Source of the DNA: an uncultured Bacteroidales bacterium
Lineage (GTDB): Bacteria; Bacteroidota; Bacteroidia; Bacteroidales; UBA932
Reading direction: 5' to 3'
Assembly (NCBI GenBank): GCA_944325445.1
Contig: CALVAG010000004.1
Coordinates: 1-64,000, forward strand
Length of the DNA: 64,000 bases
Of the stretch, positions 1-8,827 are shown in pieces (positions within the stretch are counted from its first letter, which is position 1; each line of letters starts with the position of its first letter). The notes beneath the pieces are model-generated. The model made no database searches. It was given only the letters and a program-made list of their open reading frames with translations, and had not been told where the DNA came from. The position numbers were made by a program, and so were the translations under genes.

Positions 1-2846
1 ACGTGCTTGTAGTGGCATACGGTACCGCAAAGAAAGAGTCCTTCACGGGTTCTGCGGAGGTAATCAAGTCGGACAAGCTGGAGAAGAGGACGGTTGCCAA
101 CGTAACCAAGGCGCTCGACGGTCTTACCACCGGCGTCATCTCCACTTCCGGTTCGGGCCAGCCGGGTGCGGGCGCATCTGTCATAATCCGCGGATACGGT
201 TCGCTCAGTGCATCTACCACTCCTCTCTATGTAGTGGACGGCATACCTTACGACGGCCAGATAAACGCAATCAACCCCAACGATATAGAGTCCATGACCA
301 TTATCAAGGACGCCTCTGCCGGAGCGCTCTACGGAGCCCGCGGAGCCAACGGAGTTGTGATGATAACCACAAAGCGCGGCCAGGAGGGAACGCTCAACGT
401 ACAGCTGAAGGCCAACTGGAGCATAGCTTCACGCGCCATTCCCCGTTACGAGACCATGAACTCGTATGAATGGACTGAGGACCTTTACGGCTATTATCTC
501 AGAGAGAGCTTTGCAGCCGGCAATACAGGCAATGCACTCGTTGCAGGAGCGATGAACTCGTTTGTCAATGCCACGGAGTTCTCGGGAGGCCTCTATAACC
601 CCTTCTCACGCGAACTTTCAGACCTTATAGACCCCGCTACCGGCAAGATAAAGGACGGCACCACCCTCAAATGGGACGAGGACTGGCTGGATGAGGCTAC
701 AGCAAGCAATCCTCTCCGCCAGGAGTATGTGCTTACCGTAACCGGAGGTTCAAACAGGACCAACTACATGTTCTCCCTCGGCTTCCTCGACCAGAACGGT
801 CTTGTGAAATCGACCTATTTTACAAGATATTCCGCAAGGGCCAATGTAGACACGAAGGTCAAGGATTGGTTCAAGGTGGGTCTCAACACCAACTTCGCGA
901 ACAGCGAGACCAATACCACCGAGTTGGGAACAAGCCAAAGTTCATCTTCCGGATACTCGAATGTATTCTTCACCGCACAGAACATGGGACCTATCTACCC
1001 CATGTACGAGAAGGATGCCAACGGGCAGACAGTATATGACGCAGACGGCAATCCCGAGTATGACTGGGGCAACTACCGTCCTGCAGGTGCGTCACCCGGC
1101 TGGAATCCGATAGCCAACCTCTATGAAGACAAATACGAGATACTTACAGATAACCTGAGCGCAAGGACCTACGCAGAGCTGGGAGGCCTTACCGAAGGTC
1201 CGCTCCAGGGACTCAAGCTTAGCGCAAACTTCGGTTTCGACTATACCAACAGCAAATCCACAACCTATTATAATCCATATTTCGGCAACGGCGCGGGAAT
1301 AAACGGATATTTGGGTCAGGAAGCCCAGCGTCTTTTCAGCTACACCTTCAACCAGCTGCTTACCTACAACAGGGAGTTCGGCAAGCACAATATAGACGTG
1401 CTGCTCGGCCACGAGTACTATGACTATAATTTCCAATATCTGGGAGCAAGCAAAACAGGTGTTTCAATCGATGATGCTTCTGAATTGAATGCATTCGTAT
1501 CGAACAACAGCATAGAAGGTTATTCAAACAACTACCGCATAGACTCATACCTGAGCCGTTTCAACTACGGTTACGACGACAAGTACTATTTCTCTGCAAG
1601 TTTCCGCCGCGATGCATCATCCATCTTCCACAAGGACAACAGATGGGGCAACTTCTGGTCTGTGGGCGCAAGCTGGAGAATATCTCAGGAGAAATTCCTC
1701 AGCGATGTTAGATGGCTCAACAACCTTACCCTCAAAGCCAGCTACGGCGTGCAGGGCAACGACCAGATAGGCTCTCTCTACGCATGGCAGGCTTACTACT
1801 CGCTTAACCATCCTAATGCCACTTTGGGTGGGGCCGTACCGTCGCAGTTGGAGACCAAAGATTTGAAATGGGAGAAGAACGGCAACCTCAACGTAGGTAT
1901 CGAGGCCCGTCTGTTCAACAGACTCTCTGCCACATTCGAGTACTACAACAGAAAGACTGAAGATATGTTGTTGAGTTACCCTATTGCAATGTCACTCGGT
2001 TTCAGCGAATACAACAAGAACATAGGCAGCATGCGCAACAGCGGATTCGAGTTCACTCTCTCGGGAGATATTCTCAAGAAGGAGAACTTCAACTGGAACA
2101 TGACGGTCATGGGCTCTACGGTAAAGAACAAGGTGCTCCATCTTACAGAGAACGGCGAACCTATCGTGGGCGGCACATCAATCATTGCAGAGGGCGAGGA
2201 GATAAACTCGTTCTACCTGCCGATGGGCGCCGGAGTGGACCCTGCAACAGGCGACAAGCTCTACCTTACATGGGAAGAGGATGAGGCGACAGGAGAAAGG
2301 ATATACGGTACAACGACCAACCAGTCCGTTGCACAAAACTACAGGGAGGTTTGCGGCAGCCGTATCCCGGACCTTTACGGTTCAATCAGCAACGATTTCA
2401 GATTCGGCAATTTCGACATCAACCTGCTCTGCACCTACTCGATAGGCGGAAAGATGCTCGACAACCTCTACTATGAGTTCCTCTACAATACATATCCCGG
2501 AACAGCCGGCCATGTAGACAGGCAGAAGGCATGGAAACAGCCGGGTGATGTTACTGACATTCCTAGAATAGATGTGGGCGGACGCAATAGCATAGGATAT
2601 ACGGCAGACAACCTTATATCCGCTTCATATTTCGCCATCAAGAGTTTCACCTTGGGCTACTCTCTTCCGGAAAAGTGGATGAGGGCGATAAACATGAAGT
2701 CGATAAGGTTCACCCTTTCGGGAGACAACCTCTGGCTGCTTGCAGCGCGCAAGGGACTCGACCCCCAGTACAACTTCTCGGGTAGCGTAGGCTACAGCTA
2801 CACACCTGAAAGGACAATATCATTCGGTGTGGATATTAACTTTTAA
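1..2846 (+). CDS. SusC/RagA-family TonB-linked outer-membrane receptor (5' partial)
   Basis: The reading frame is open from the left window edge, so the signal peptide and most of the N-terminal carboxypeptidase-regulatory-like domain are missing. About 947 residues are visible. The first residues are the tail of the family's conserved VVAYGT stretch. The TonB plug follows, with an IIRGYGS segment and a YVVDGIPYDG segment, then IIKDASAGALYGARGANGVVMITTKRG, the usual plug end (about residues 40-125 of the visible part). A long beta-barrel ends in an aromatic residue (DINF). SusC proteins carry glycans or peptides across the outer membrane using TonB energy, with a SusD lid. The SusD gene follows after 8 bases, and a third lipoprotein gene completes the operon. 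No enzyme lies beside it in the window, so the substrate cannot be told. The identification is very secure. Confidence 0.97.
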   Translation, partial: VLVVAYGTAKKESFTGSAEVIKSDKLEKRTVANVTKALDGLTTGVISTSGSGQPGAGASVIIRGYGSLSASTTPLYVVDGIPYDGQINAINPNDIESMTIIKDASAGALYGARGANGVVMITTKRGQEGTLNVQLKANWSIASRAIPRYETMNSYEWTEDLYGYYLRESFAAGNTGNALVAGAMNSFVNATEFSGGLYNPFSRELSDLIDPATGKIKDGTTLKWDEDWLDEATASNPLRQEYVLTVTGGSNRTNYMFSLGFLDQNGLVKSTYFTRYSARANVDTKVKDWFKVGLNTNFANSETNTTELGTSQSSSSGYSNVFFTAQNMGPIYPMYEKDANGQTVYDADGNPEYDWGNYRPAGASPGWNPIANLYEDKYEILTDNLSARTYAELGGLTEGPLQGLKLSANFGFDYTNSKSTTYYNPYFGNGAGINGYLGQEAQRLFSYTFNQLLTYNREFGKHNIDVLLGHEYYDYNFQYLGASKTGVSIDDASELNAFVSNNSIEGYSNNYRIDSYLSRFNYGYDDKYYFSASFRRDASSIFHKDNRWGNFWSVGASWRISQEKFLSDVRWLNNLTLKASYGVQGNDQIGSLYAWQAYYSLNHPNATLGGAVPSQLETKDLKWEKNGNLNVGIEARLFNRLSATFEYYNRKTEDMLLSYPIAMSLGFSEYNKNIGSMRNSGFEFTLSGDILKKENFNWNMTVMGSTVKNKVLHLTENGEPIVGGTSIIAEGEEINSFYLPMGAGVDPATGDKLYLTWEEDEATGERIYGTTTNQSVAQNYREVCGSRIPDLYGSISNDFRFGNFDINLLCTYSIGGKMLDNLYYEFLYNTYPGTAGHVDRQKAWKQPGDVTDIPRIDVGGRNSIGYTADNLISASYFAIKSFTLGYSLPEKWMRAINMKSIRFTLSGDNLWLLAARKGLDPQYNFSGSVGYSYTPERTISFGVDINF

Positions 2847-2854
2847 TTGAGAAA

Positions 2855-4420
2855 ATGATGAAGAAATTAGCATATATTATATTGTCTATAACATTTCTTG
2901 CACTGAATTTCGGGTGTGCGGACCATTTGAATACCGAATCCACCACAAGTGCAAAAGAAGATGTCATATTCAGCTCTGCATCAAATGCAATGGCATCTAT
3001 AAACGGTGCATATAGATCGATGTACTCAATGGGCTGGGGCTCGGCTTGGGAGCATGAGAACGGCGGTATTATGGCGTATATCACCGCAAGCGACCTTATG
3101 GGTGAAGACAGGCTCATGAATGATATGGGTTCCGGCTGGTTCTATATGGATTATGCTTACAATATACTCGGTGACTATACAAGCAGTGCCGGCCGTCAGT
3201 ACCAGTGCTGGAACTTCTTCTACACCCTGATAAGCAACGTAAACTATATTCTTGCACATGAGAACGACGAGGCCCTGCAGGATGACCCCGATCTGGCAAA
3301 CTACCTTTTCGGCCAGGCATACGCAATGAGGGCATACTGCTACCTCTGGCTGGTGCAGAATTATCAGCAGAACGACCCTTCGCTCCCCGGAGTTCCAATC
3401 TATACGGAGCCTACGACTATCGCTTCCAAGGGCAAGGGAAGGGGTACGGTGCAGGATGTCTATGACCGTATAAACGAAGATATCAATACGGCGATAAGCT
3501 ACTTCGATAACAGTTCGGTAGAGCAGCAGCACCCCTCCCACATAGACAAGTATGTGGCATACGGTATAAAGGCAAGGGCCATGATGGTGCAGCACAACTA
3601 CAAGGAGGCGGTAACGGCTGCCAAGGAGGCCCTTAAAAAACCGGGTGCATCTATCGTACCTTTCAGCAATACCTCTACAGTCAACAATGTAAATAACAGC
3701 AACGTGATGTGGGGGCTTGAAATTCTTGCAGACCAATCACTTGGCAACGGCGGTATATATGCCCACATGGATGCGGACTGCGGCGGCACATATTGTGTTG
3801 CGCAGCACCTCATATCGTCATGGCTTTACAACCAGATTCCTGCGACCGACAGCCGCCGCGCATGGTGGACAGACCCTGCGGAGGTAGATGAAAATTCTGC
3901 GCTTCCCTCATATCAGAAGCCCTATATTCAGCATAAACTGGTGTTCATCAACTCACGCATCATGACAGGTGATTATATCCTTATGAGAATGGAGGAGATG
4001 GCGCTCATAGTAGCTGAGGCCGCATGCCACGACAAAGATTACACCACAGCAAGGGAGTATGTTAAGATGGTTACCTCCCAGCGCGACAGCGACTATGAGG
4101 CGAACCTTGCAAAATATCCCGACAGCAACAATATTACAACGGAAACCTCTACACAGATAAACTCGCTTATGGATTACATTCTCTTCCAGCGCAGGATAGA
4201 GCTTTGGGGCGAGGTTTCCAGAATGCATGATTTGCAGAGGCTCGGCCTGCCTATGCACAGGAATTTTGGAAGTGAGGAGTCGAATAATCACATATCCGAT
4301 GGTATAGCTTATGATTATGAGGCAGGATATGACGGGTTTATCTATACTATTCCTCTCGAGGAGTTCAATGGAAACACGGCAATGAACCCCGAGACAGACC
4401 AGAACCCGATGGACTATTAG
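2855..4420 (+). CDS. SusD/RagB-family surface lipoprotein
   Basis: This 521-residue protein is the partner of the SusC just upstream (8-base gap). A lipoprotein signal ends in FGC with Cys21 as the lipidated residue; two adjacent ATGs (2855 and 2858) are equally good starts. The body has the SusD helical-repeat pattern: a YLFGQAYAMRAYCYLWLVQNY-like TPR segment around residues 150-170, and a C-terminal part with MRMEEMALIVAEAA and LFQRRIELWGEVSRMHDLQRLG, the family's typical C-terminal signature. SusD proteins sit on the cell surface and close over SusC to capture the ligand. The ligand is unknown. The name is by family only. Confidence 0.95.
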   Translation: MMKKLAYIILSITFLALNFGCADHLNTESTTSAKEDVIFSSASNAMASINGAYRSMYSMGWGSAWEHENGGIMAYITASDLMGEDRLMNDMGSGWFYMDYAYNILGDYTSSAGRQYQCWNFFYTLISNVNYILAHENDEALQDDPDLANYLFGQAYAMRAYCYLWLVQNYQQNDPSLPGVPIYTEPTTIASKGKGRGTVQDVYDRINEDINTAISYFDNSSVEQQHPSHIDKYVAYGIKARAMMVQHNYKEAVTAAKEALKKPGASIVPFSNTSTVNNVNNSNVMWGLEILADQSLGNGGIYAHMDADCGGTYCVAQHLISSWLYNQIPATDSRRAWWTDPAEVDENSALPSYQKPYIQHKLVFINSRIMTGDYILMRMEEMALIVAEAACHDKDYTTAREYVKMVTSQRDSDYEANLAKYPDSNNITTETSTQINSLMDYILFQRRIELWGEVSRMHDLQRLGLPMHRNFGSEESNNHISDGIAYDYEAGYDGFIYTIPLEEFNGNTAMNPETDQNPMDY

Positions 4421-4443
4421 AATAACCTTTGAAAATACAGATT

Positions 4444-5226
4444 ATGAAGAAATTATTGACATATATCACAGCCGCGGCCCTTATCTTCTCATTGGGCTCG
4501 TGCTCGGAGGAGGAGGGTTCTCTGTACGACTTTACTCTTGATCCATCTTTAGAGGTCACCTTTGCGGCAGAAAATCTGAAATTCAACAATTTGACAGAAG
4601 ATATGGGCGGCAAGATTTCCGTACCCATGTACAGGGGCAATACGGCTGAAGCCGCATCTGTTCCCGTAACCATAACGGGAGGTGAAGGAATATTAACCCC
4701 TTCGAAGAGCAGTTTTGATTTTGCTGCAGGAGAGAATGTTGCCTATATAGACTTTACATTCGATTATGATGCAATGAGCCCTGCACCTGTCACTATCAGT
4801 ATAGTTGCAAACAATGCTGAGGATGTTTCAGACAACGACAACGCTTACGGGCAGACACAATTCTCGCTGCAAAAGCAACTGTCTTATAATCCGGTTGGTA
4901 TAATTACCTATGAAAGCGGTTTCTTAATGACCGCGGAAAACAGGGAAATTCAGAAAGCGGAAGAGGGAAACTATTTCCTTATTCCGGATGCATGGACTTC
5001 AGGAACTGACTTCTCGTTCTATTTCGATGGACAGAACCTTGAATGGTATTCAACTTCTACAGGAATGGATAGAGGCTATGGAGAGATAAAGCTTGAAATG
5101 CTGGATTATGCTATAGCTTCAACATCTCCTTTAACGTTGCAAATACTCTTTTATATTTATGATTCATCTCCATGGGGCGAATATGTAGAGACATTCACCT
5201 TCCCGGAAGACTTTAAGTTTGAATAA
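4444..5226 (+). CDS. SusE-position lipoprotein, Calx-beta-like
   Basis: This 260-residue protein is the third gene of the SusC-SusD operon (23 bases after SusD). The start is taken at the ATG at 4444, which gives a clean lipoprotein signal, MKKLLTYITAAALIFSLGSC, with Cys20 lipidated; an upstream in-frame TTG at 4429 would add five residues before it. Residues about 30-130 look like a Calx-beta fold: alternating strands, acidic loops, and a FDFAAGENVAYIDFTFDYDAM segment. The C-terminal half is rich in aromatic residues (FYFDGQNLEWYSTST) and could bind a ligand. Proteins in this operon position are usually surface glycan-binding lipoproteins. I do not recognise a named family with certainty. 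A strong terminator follows 22 bases after the stop. Confidence 0.8.
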   Translation: MKKLLTYITAAALIFSLGSCSEEEGSLYDFTLDPSLEVTFAAENLKFNNLTEDMGGKISVPMYRGNTAEAASVPVTITGGEGILTPSKSSFDFAAGENVAYIDFTFDYDAMSPAPVTISIVANNAEDVSDNDNAYGQTQFSLQKQLSYNPVGIITYESGFLMTAENREIQKAEEGNYFLIPDAWTSGTDFSFYFDGQNLEWYSTSTGMDRGYGEIKLEMLDYAIASTSPLTLQILFYIYDSSPWGEYVETFTFPEDFKFE

Positions 5227-5247
5227 AACAGAGTAACAGCAATATGC

Positions 5248-5283
5248 AAAAGGCTGCTTCGCTTTTGACGGGGCAGCCTTTTT
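5248..5283 (+). terminator. Intrinsic terminator of the SusC-SusD-lipoprotein operon
   Basis: The arms GGCTGC and GCAGCC, flanked by AAAA and TTTT, form a 10-base-pair stem with a 15-base loop, followed by a T run. It ends the first operon. The converging EamA gene ends 72 bases further on. Confidence 0.85.
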
Positions 5284-5354
5284 AGTTTGTACTCCGCCAA
5301 TGTGTTTTTTGCAAAGAACACTTTATGACTATTTTTGTTTTTTATAAAAAACAC

Positions 5355-6248
5355 TCAGCCTTTTCTTGAAGAGACAATCATGAAGGTTACGGCGGCAACC
5401 GAGAGTATTATGCCAATCAGGATGTTTGCCGTAATCGCCTCCTTAAAGACAAGCGCCCCTACCAGAATGGCGGTGACAGGTTCGAACACGCCGAGCACGG
5501 AGGTTTTTGCCGCGCCTATCTTCCTTGTCGAAAGGGCGAGCGTAGTGGTGGATATGATTGTGGGGAAAACCGCAAGCCCTATAATGTTGAGCCATGCAAA
5601 AGCGTTGTCGAAACCGCGATATATCTCTATATCGGCTGTCTGAATTCTTATGAAGAAAATCATCGCCCCAACGCAAAGCGCATAAAAGGTAAGCAGGTTG
5701 TTGGAGATCTCTTTAATTGCCTTGCTGCGGTTTATTATGACTATGAAGAGGGCATAGGCTACGGCGGAGGTGATAGCGAGTACTATTCCCTCTATCCTTA
5801 CGGTATGCGTCGCATCGCTGTGGGTCATGACAAGCACCCCTGTGAACGTTACAATAATGGAGAGCCATACCTGCCATGACGGAAAGACCTTTAAAAATAC
5901 CATAATTAGCGCTACGACAGCCGGGTAAAGATATACGAGCGTAGTGGCAAGCCCCGATGCAATGAATCTGTAGGCATCGAAAAGGAAAATGCTGCTGCAT
6001 GTAAACAGGATGCCGAGCGTAACCAATATAAGCAACTGCTTCCCCGTGACTTTGAAACTTTCCCTCCTTAAAAGCAGAAAAGCCGCCAAAAGCAATACCG
6101 AAAGCAGGTATCGGAAAAGAAGGATGGCTTCTACCGACGCCCCGTTTTTTATCAAAGGTACTGCAAAAAGGGGGTTGAGCCCGTATGTCACTCCCGTTAT
6201 GATTCCGGCCGAATAACCTATGAGAGTATTTTTCCCGATATGTTTCAT
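5355..6248 (-). CDS. EamA-family (DMT superfamily) permease
   Basis: This 297-residue inner-membrane protein has about ten hydrophobic segments arranged as two EamA repeats (roughly residues 5-140 and 155-292). The first repeat starts with IGYSAGIITGVTYGLNPLFAVPLIKNGAS, and the second ends with GVFEPVTAILVGALVFKEAIT, the usual last-helices signature of these metabolite exporters. The substrate cannot be predicted; family members export amino acids, nucleotide sugars or drugs. The start is the ATG at 6248. A TAnnTTTG box lies 41 bases upstream. It stands alone, divergent from the CNNM gene and convergent with the lipoprotein gene. Confidence 0.9.
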   Translation of the reverse strand: MKHIGKNTLIGYSAGIITGVTYGLNPLFAVPLIKNGASVEAILLFRYLLSVLLLAAFLLLRRESFKVTGKQLLILVTLGILFTCSSIFLFDAYRFIASGLATTLVYLYPAVVALIMVFLKVFPSWQVWLSIIVTFTGVLVMTHSDATHTVRIEGIVLAITSAVAYALFIVIINRSKAIKEISNNLLTFYALCVGAMIFFIRIQTADIEIYRGFDNAFAWLNIIGLAVFPTIISTTTLALSTRKIGAAKTSVLGVFEPVTAILVGALVFKEAITANILIGIILSVAAVTFMIVSSRKG

Positions 6249-6288
6249 CTTTCTCCTTGTATATAAAATGTCCCGATTCGGGCGGCCG

Positions 6289-6296
6289 CAAAAATA
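6289..6296 (-). promoter_or_regulatory. Candidate -7 box of the EamA gene
   Basis: The reverse strand reads TATTTTTG, a full match to the Bacteroidota -7 consensus TAnnTTTG, 41 bases before the ATG. No clear -33 TTTG is present. An 11-base palindrome, CCCGATTCGGG (6272-6282), falls at the predicted transcription start and might be an operator. Confidence 0.4.
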
Positions 6297-6364
6297 ATAA
6301 AATTTAGTTTTTTATGCATTTGGAAAAATATACTTATCTTTACGGCCATGATTTCTAATACGAA

Positions 6365-7660
6365 ATGAACGAACTGATTATAATTTTAATTCTTATACTG
6401 CTGAACGGAATTCTGGCCATGTCTGAAATAGCCCTGGTCTCCGCAAGAAAATCGAGTCTTTCCAATGATATAAAAAGAGGCAGCAAGACGGCAAAAACGG
6501 CTTTGAAACTGGCAGAGGAGCCCGACCGGTTTCTATCCACCATACAGATAGGCATAACGGTAATAGGAATTCTTACCGGTATATTTTCAGGAAACGTATT
6601 GGCAGACGATTTTGCCGCGATACTGGTAAACTGGGGCGTTTCGGAAAATATCGCCCATTCGCTTGGGCAGGCCATAATAGTGGTCTTTGTAACCTACCTT
6701 ACGCTTATCTTCGGGGAACTGGTGCCAAAGAGAATAGGCATGAGCGTGGCGGAAAAGGCTGCAAAGGTGGTCTCCAAACCCATGTACTTCCTTTCCGTAA
6801 TCGCCTCTCCTTTCGTATGGATTCTTGCAAAGAGCACATCCGGCATTATGAGGTTGCTTCACATAAATTCCCAGGAAAGCAAGGTCACGGAAGATGAGAT
6901 AAAGTCTCTTATCGAGGAGGGAACGAAAGACGGAGAGGTGCAGGAGGTGGAGCAGGATATTGTGGAGAGAGTCTTTCTTATGGGAGACCTTAAGGTCAGT
7001 TCAATCATGACCCACCGCTCCGATGTGGTTGCGCTCGACATAGACATGACAAACGAGCAGATAAAGGAGGTTGTCAGCATCGATGCTTTCAGCGCCTATC
7101 CCGTAATCGACGGCAGTTTCGACAATATAAAAGGCGTTGCAATGCTTAAGAATTTCGTATTCGAACTCGACAGGGAGGATTTCAATATTTCCCGGGTCCT
7201 TGTCTCGCCGTTGGCCTTCCACGAAAACATGAGCGTGTACAAGGCATTGGAGAGCATGCGTGAGCAGAAGGTAAGCAATGCTTTCATATACGATGAGTTC
7301 GGAACGATGCAGGGTATAGTTACCCTTAAAGATATTCTGGAGGGGCTTGTAGGGTCGCTCGACAATGTGCACGAGGAGCCGGAAATCATTAAGAGGCAAG
7401 ACGGAGAAGGCTGGCTTGTAGACGGTCAGTGCCCTTTTTACAATTTTCTCACCTATTTCAATAAAGAGGATTTATACAATCCCGACGAGACCGATTACAA
7501 CACTGTAGGAGGTCTTGTACTCGAACTTCTGGAACATATTCCCCAAAGCGGAGAGAAGTTGGAGTGGAATGACTTCAGTTTCGAGATTATGGATATGGAC
7601 GGAGTTAGAATAGATAAAATCCTTGTCAAAATTCTGAAAAAAGAGCATCCGGCCGAATAA
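6365..7660 (+). CDS. CNNM/HlyC-CorC-type membrane protein with CBS pair
   Basis: This 431-residue protein has three parts in the usual order. A DUF21/CNNM membrane domain (about residues 1-195) includes MSEIALVSARKSSL and FGELVPKRIGM. A pair of CBS domains follows (about 205-335; SSIMTHRSDVVALD and YPVIDG, then AFIYDEFGTMQGIVTLKDILEGLVG). A CorC/HlyC C-terminal domain comes last (about 345-428, ending VRIDKILVKILKK). Family members are linked to magnesium or cobalt homeostasis, with CBS domains sensing Mg-ATP. The old name 'hemolysin' is not informative. It is a single gene with its own ATG at 6365, 116 bases from the divergent EamA gene. A TATCTTTA stretch (6335-6342) is a near match to a -7 box. 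Confidence 0.92.
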   Translation: MNELIIILILILLNGILAMSEIALVSARKSSLSNDIKRGSKTAKTALKLAEEPDRFLSTIQIGITVIGILTGIFSGNVLADDFAAILVNWGVSENIAHSLGQAIIVVFVTYLTLIFGELVPKRIGMSVAEKAAKVVSKPMYFLSVIASPFVWILAKSTSGIMRLLHINSQESKVTEDEIKSLIEEGTKDGEVQEVEQDIVERVFLMGDLKVSSIMTHRSDVVALDIDMTNEQIKEVVSIDAFSAYPVIDGSFDNIKGVAMLKNFVFELDREDFNISRVLVSPLAFHENMSVYKALESMREQKVSNAFIYDEFGTMQGIVTLKDILEGLVGSLDNVHEEPEIIKRQDGEGWLVDGQCPFYNFLTYFNKEDLYNPDETDYNTVGGLVLELLEHIPQSGEKLEWNDFSFEIMDMDGVRIDKILVKILKKEHPAE

Positions 7661-7765
7661 ACCAAATTACGGTTGGATTGTTATCTGTATAGGCTGTATG
7701 TGGCATAGATTCCCATAATCTTTGCCGCAGACTTTATTTTATTGAATATCAAATTAAAAGCATAT

Positions 7766-8827
7766 ATGAGAAATTGTGGAAATTTTATAGCATTGCTTGT
7801 CTTGCCGTTGCTTGTAGCGGGATGCAACGGCCATGAAAAGGGACAAACCGGCGAAAAAATCGTAAAGACCGCCATTGTGGAGCGGAGCATGCAGCATAAA
7901 GTGGCGGAATTCCCCGGCAGGGTACAGGCTGCACAGGAGGTGAATCTGGCCTTTAAGGTTAGCGGAACATTGCAGCAGATTGTGGCAAAAGAGGGGGATT
8001 TTGTAAGGGAGGGCGAAATCATCGCCAGAATGGATGATAAGGATTACAGGTTGCAGTACGATGCCGCGCAGGCCGAACATGCGAATGTAAAGGCGCAGGC
8101 CGAGAGAGTATTTGCGTTATATGCCGACAGCGCCGTAACTCCGCAGGTCTTCGATAATGCCAAGTATGGTCTGGCGCAGATGGACGCAAAATTCGAAAAT
8201 GCAAAGAACCAGCTCTCCTATACCATATTGAGGGCGCCTTTCGATTGCTATGTGCAAAAGCATATATTGGATGAAGCCTCTGTAGTGGGGGCTGGAACGC
8301 CGGTTGTAACAGTCATATCTGCGGGAGTGCCGGAAGTGGAGATAAACATTCCGGCATCGGAGTATGCAGACAGGGCCGATTTCAGGAAGTTTTCAGCATC
8401 GTTCGATTTCAGGCCGGGAGAGAGAATGGCCTTGAAACCGGTAAGCATAAGCCCCAAGGCAAATGCCAACCAGCTTTATACTATGAGACTCCGCTTCGAG
8501 GGGGGAGAGAAGAACTATCCCTCTCCGGGCATGAATACACTTGTAGAGATAACCTCGTATAGCAGTGATTCGCTCTATGCGCAGATTCCTGCGCCTGCCC
8601 TTTTTTCCAGGAACGGCAAAAGCTATGTATGGCTCTGCAGCGGCGGGAAGGTTACGGAATGCGAGGTATATGTAAAATCTCTCGATTTGGATGGGAACGC
8701 AATCGTATCATCCGGGATTGAAATAGGCGACGAGGTGGTCGTTGCCGGCGTACATACGCTGCACGAAGGAGACAGAGTCTCGGTTATGGAAAAACCGTCT
8801 GAAACAAATATAGGAGGTCTGTTATGA
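7766..8827 (+). CDS. RND efflux periplasmic adaptor (MFP) lipoprotein
   Basis: This 353-residue membrane fusion protein is the first gene of an adaptor-pump-channel operon. I chose the ATG at 7766 rather than an in-frame TTG at 7742, because it gives a standard lipoprotein signal ending LVAGC with Cys20 lipidated. The barrel-sandwich halves are visible (AAQEVNLAFKVSGTLQQIVAKEGDFVREGEIIARMDDKDY, about residues 50-90, and the matching half near 155-180 with LRAPFDCYVQKH). Between them lies a short helical hairpin, then the beta-barrel and membrane-proximal domains. It links the inner-membrane pump to the outer-membrane channel. The stop overlaps the pump start as ATGA. Confidence 0.94.
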   Translation: MRNCGNFIALLVLPLLVAGCNGHEKGQTGEKIVKTAIVERSMQHKVAEFPGRVQAAQEVNLAFKVSGTLQQIVAKEGDFVREGEIIARMDDKDYRLQYDAAQAEHANVKAQAERVFALYADSAVTPQVFDNAKYGLAQMDAKFENAKNQLSYTILRAPFDCYVQKHILDEASVVGAGTPVVTVISAGVPEVEINIPASEYADRADFRKFSASFDFRPGERMALKPVSISPKANANQLYTMRLRFEGGEKNYPSPGMNTLVEITSYSSDSLYAQIPAPALFSRNGKSYVWLCSGGKVTECEVYVKSLDLDGNAIVSSGIEIGDEVVVAGVHTLHEGDRVSVMEKPSETNIGGLL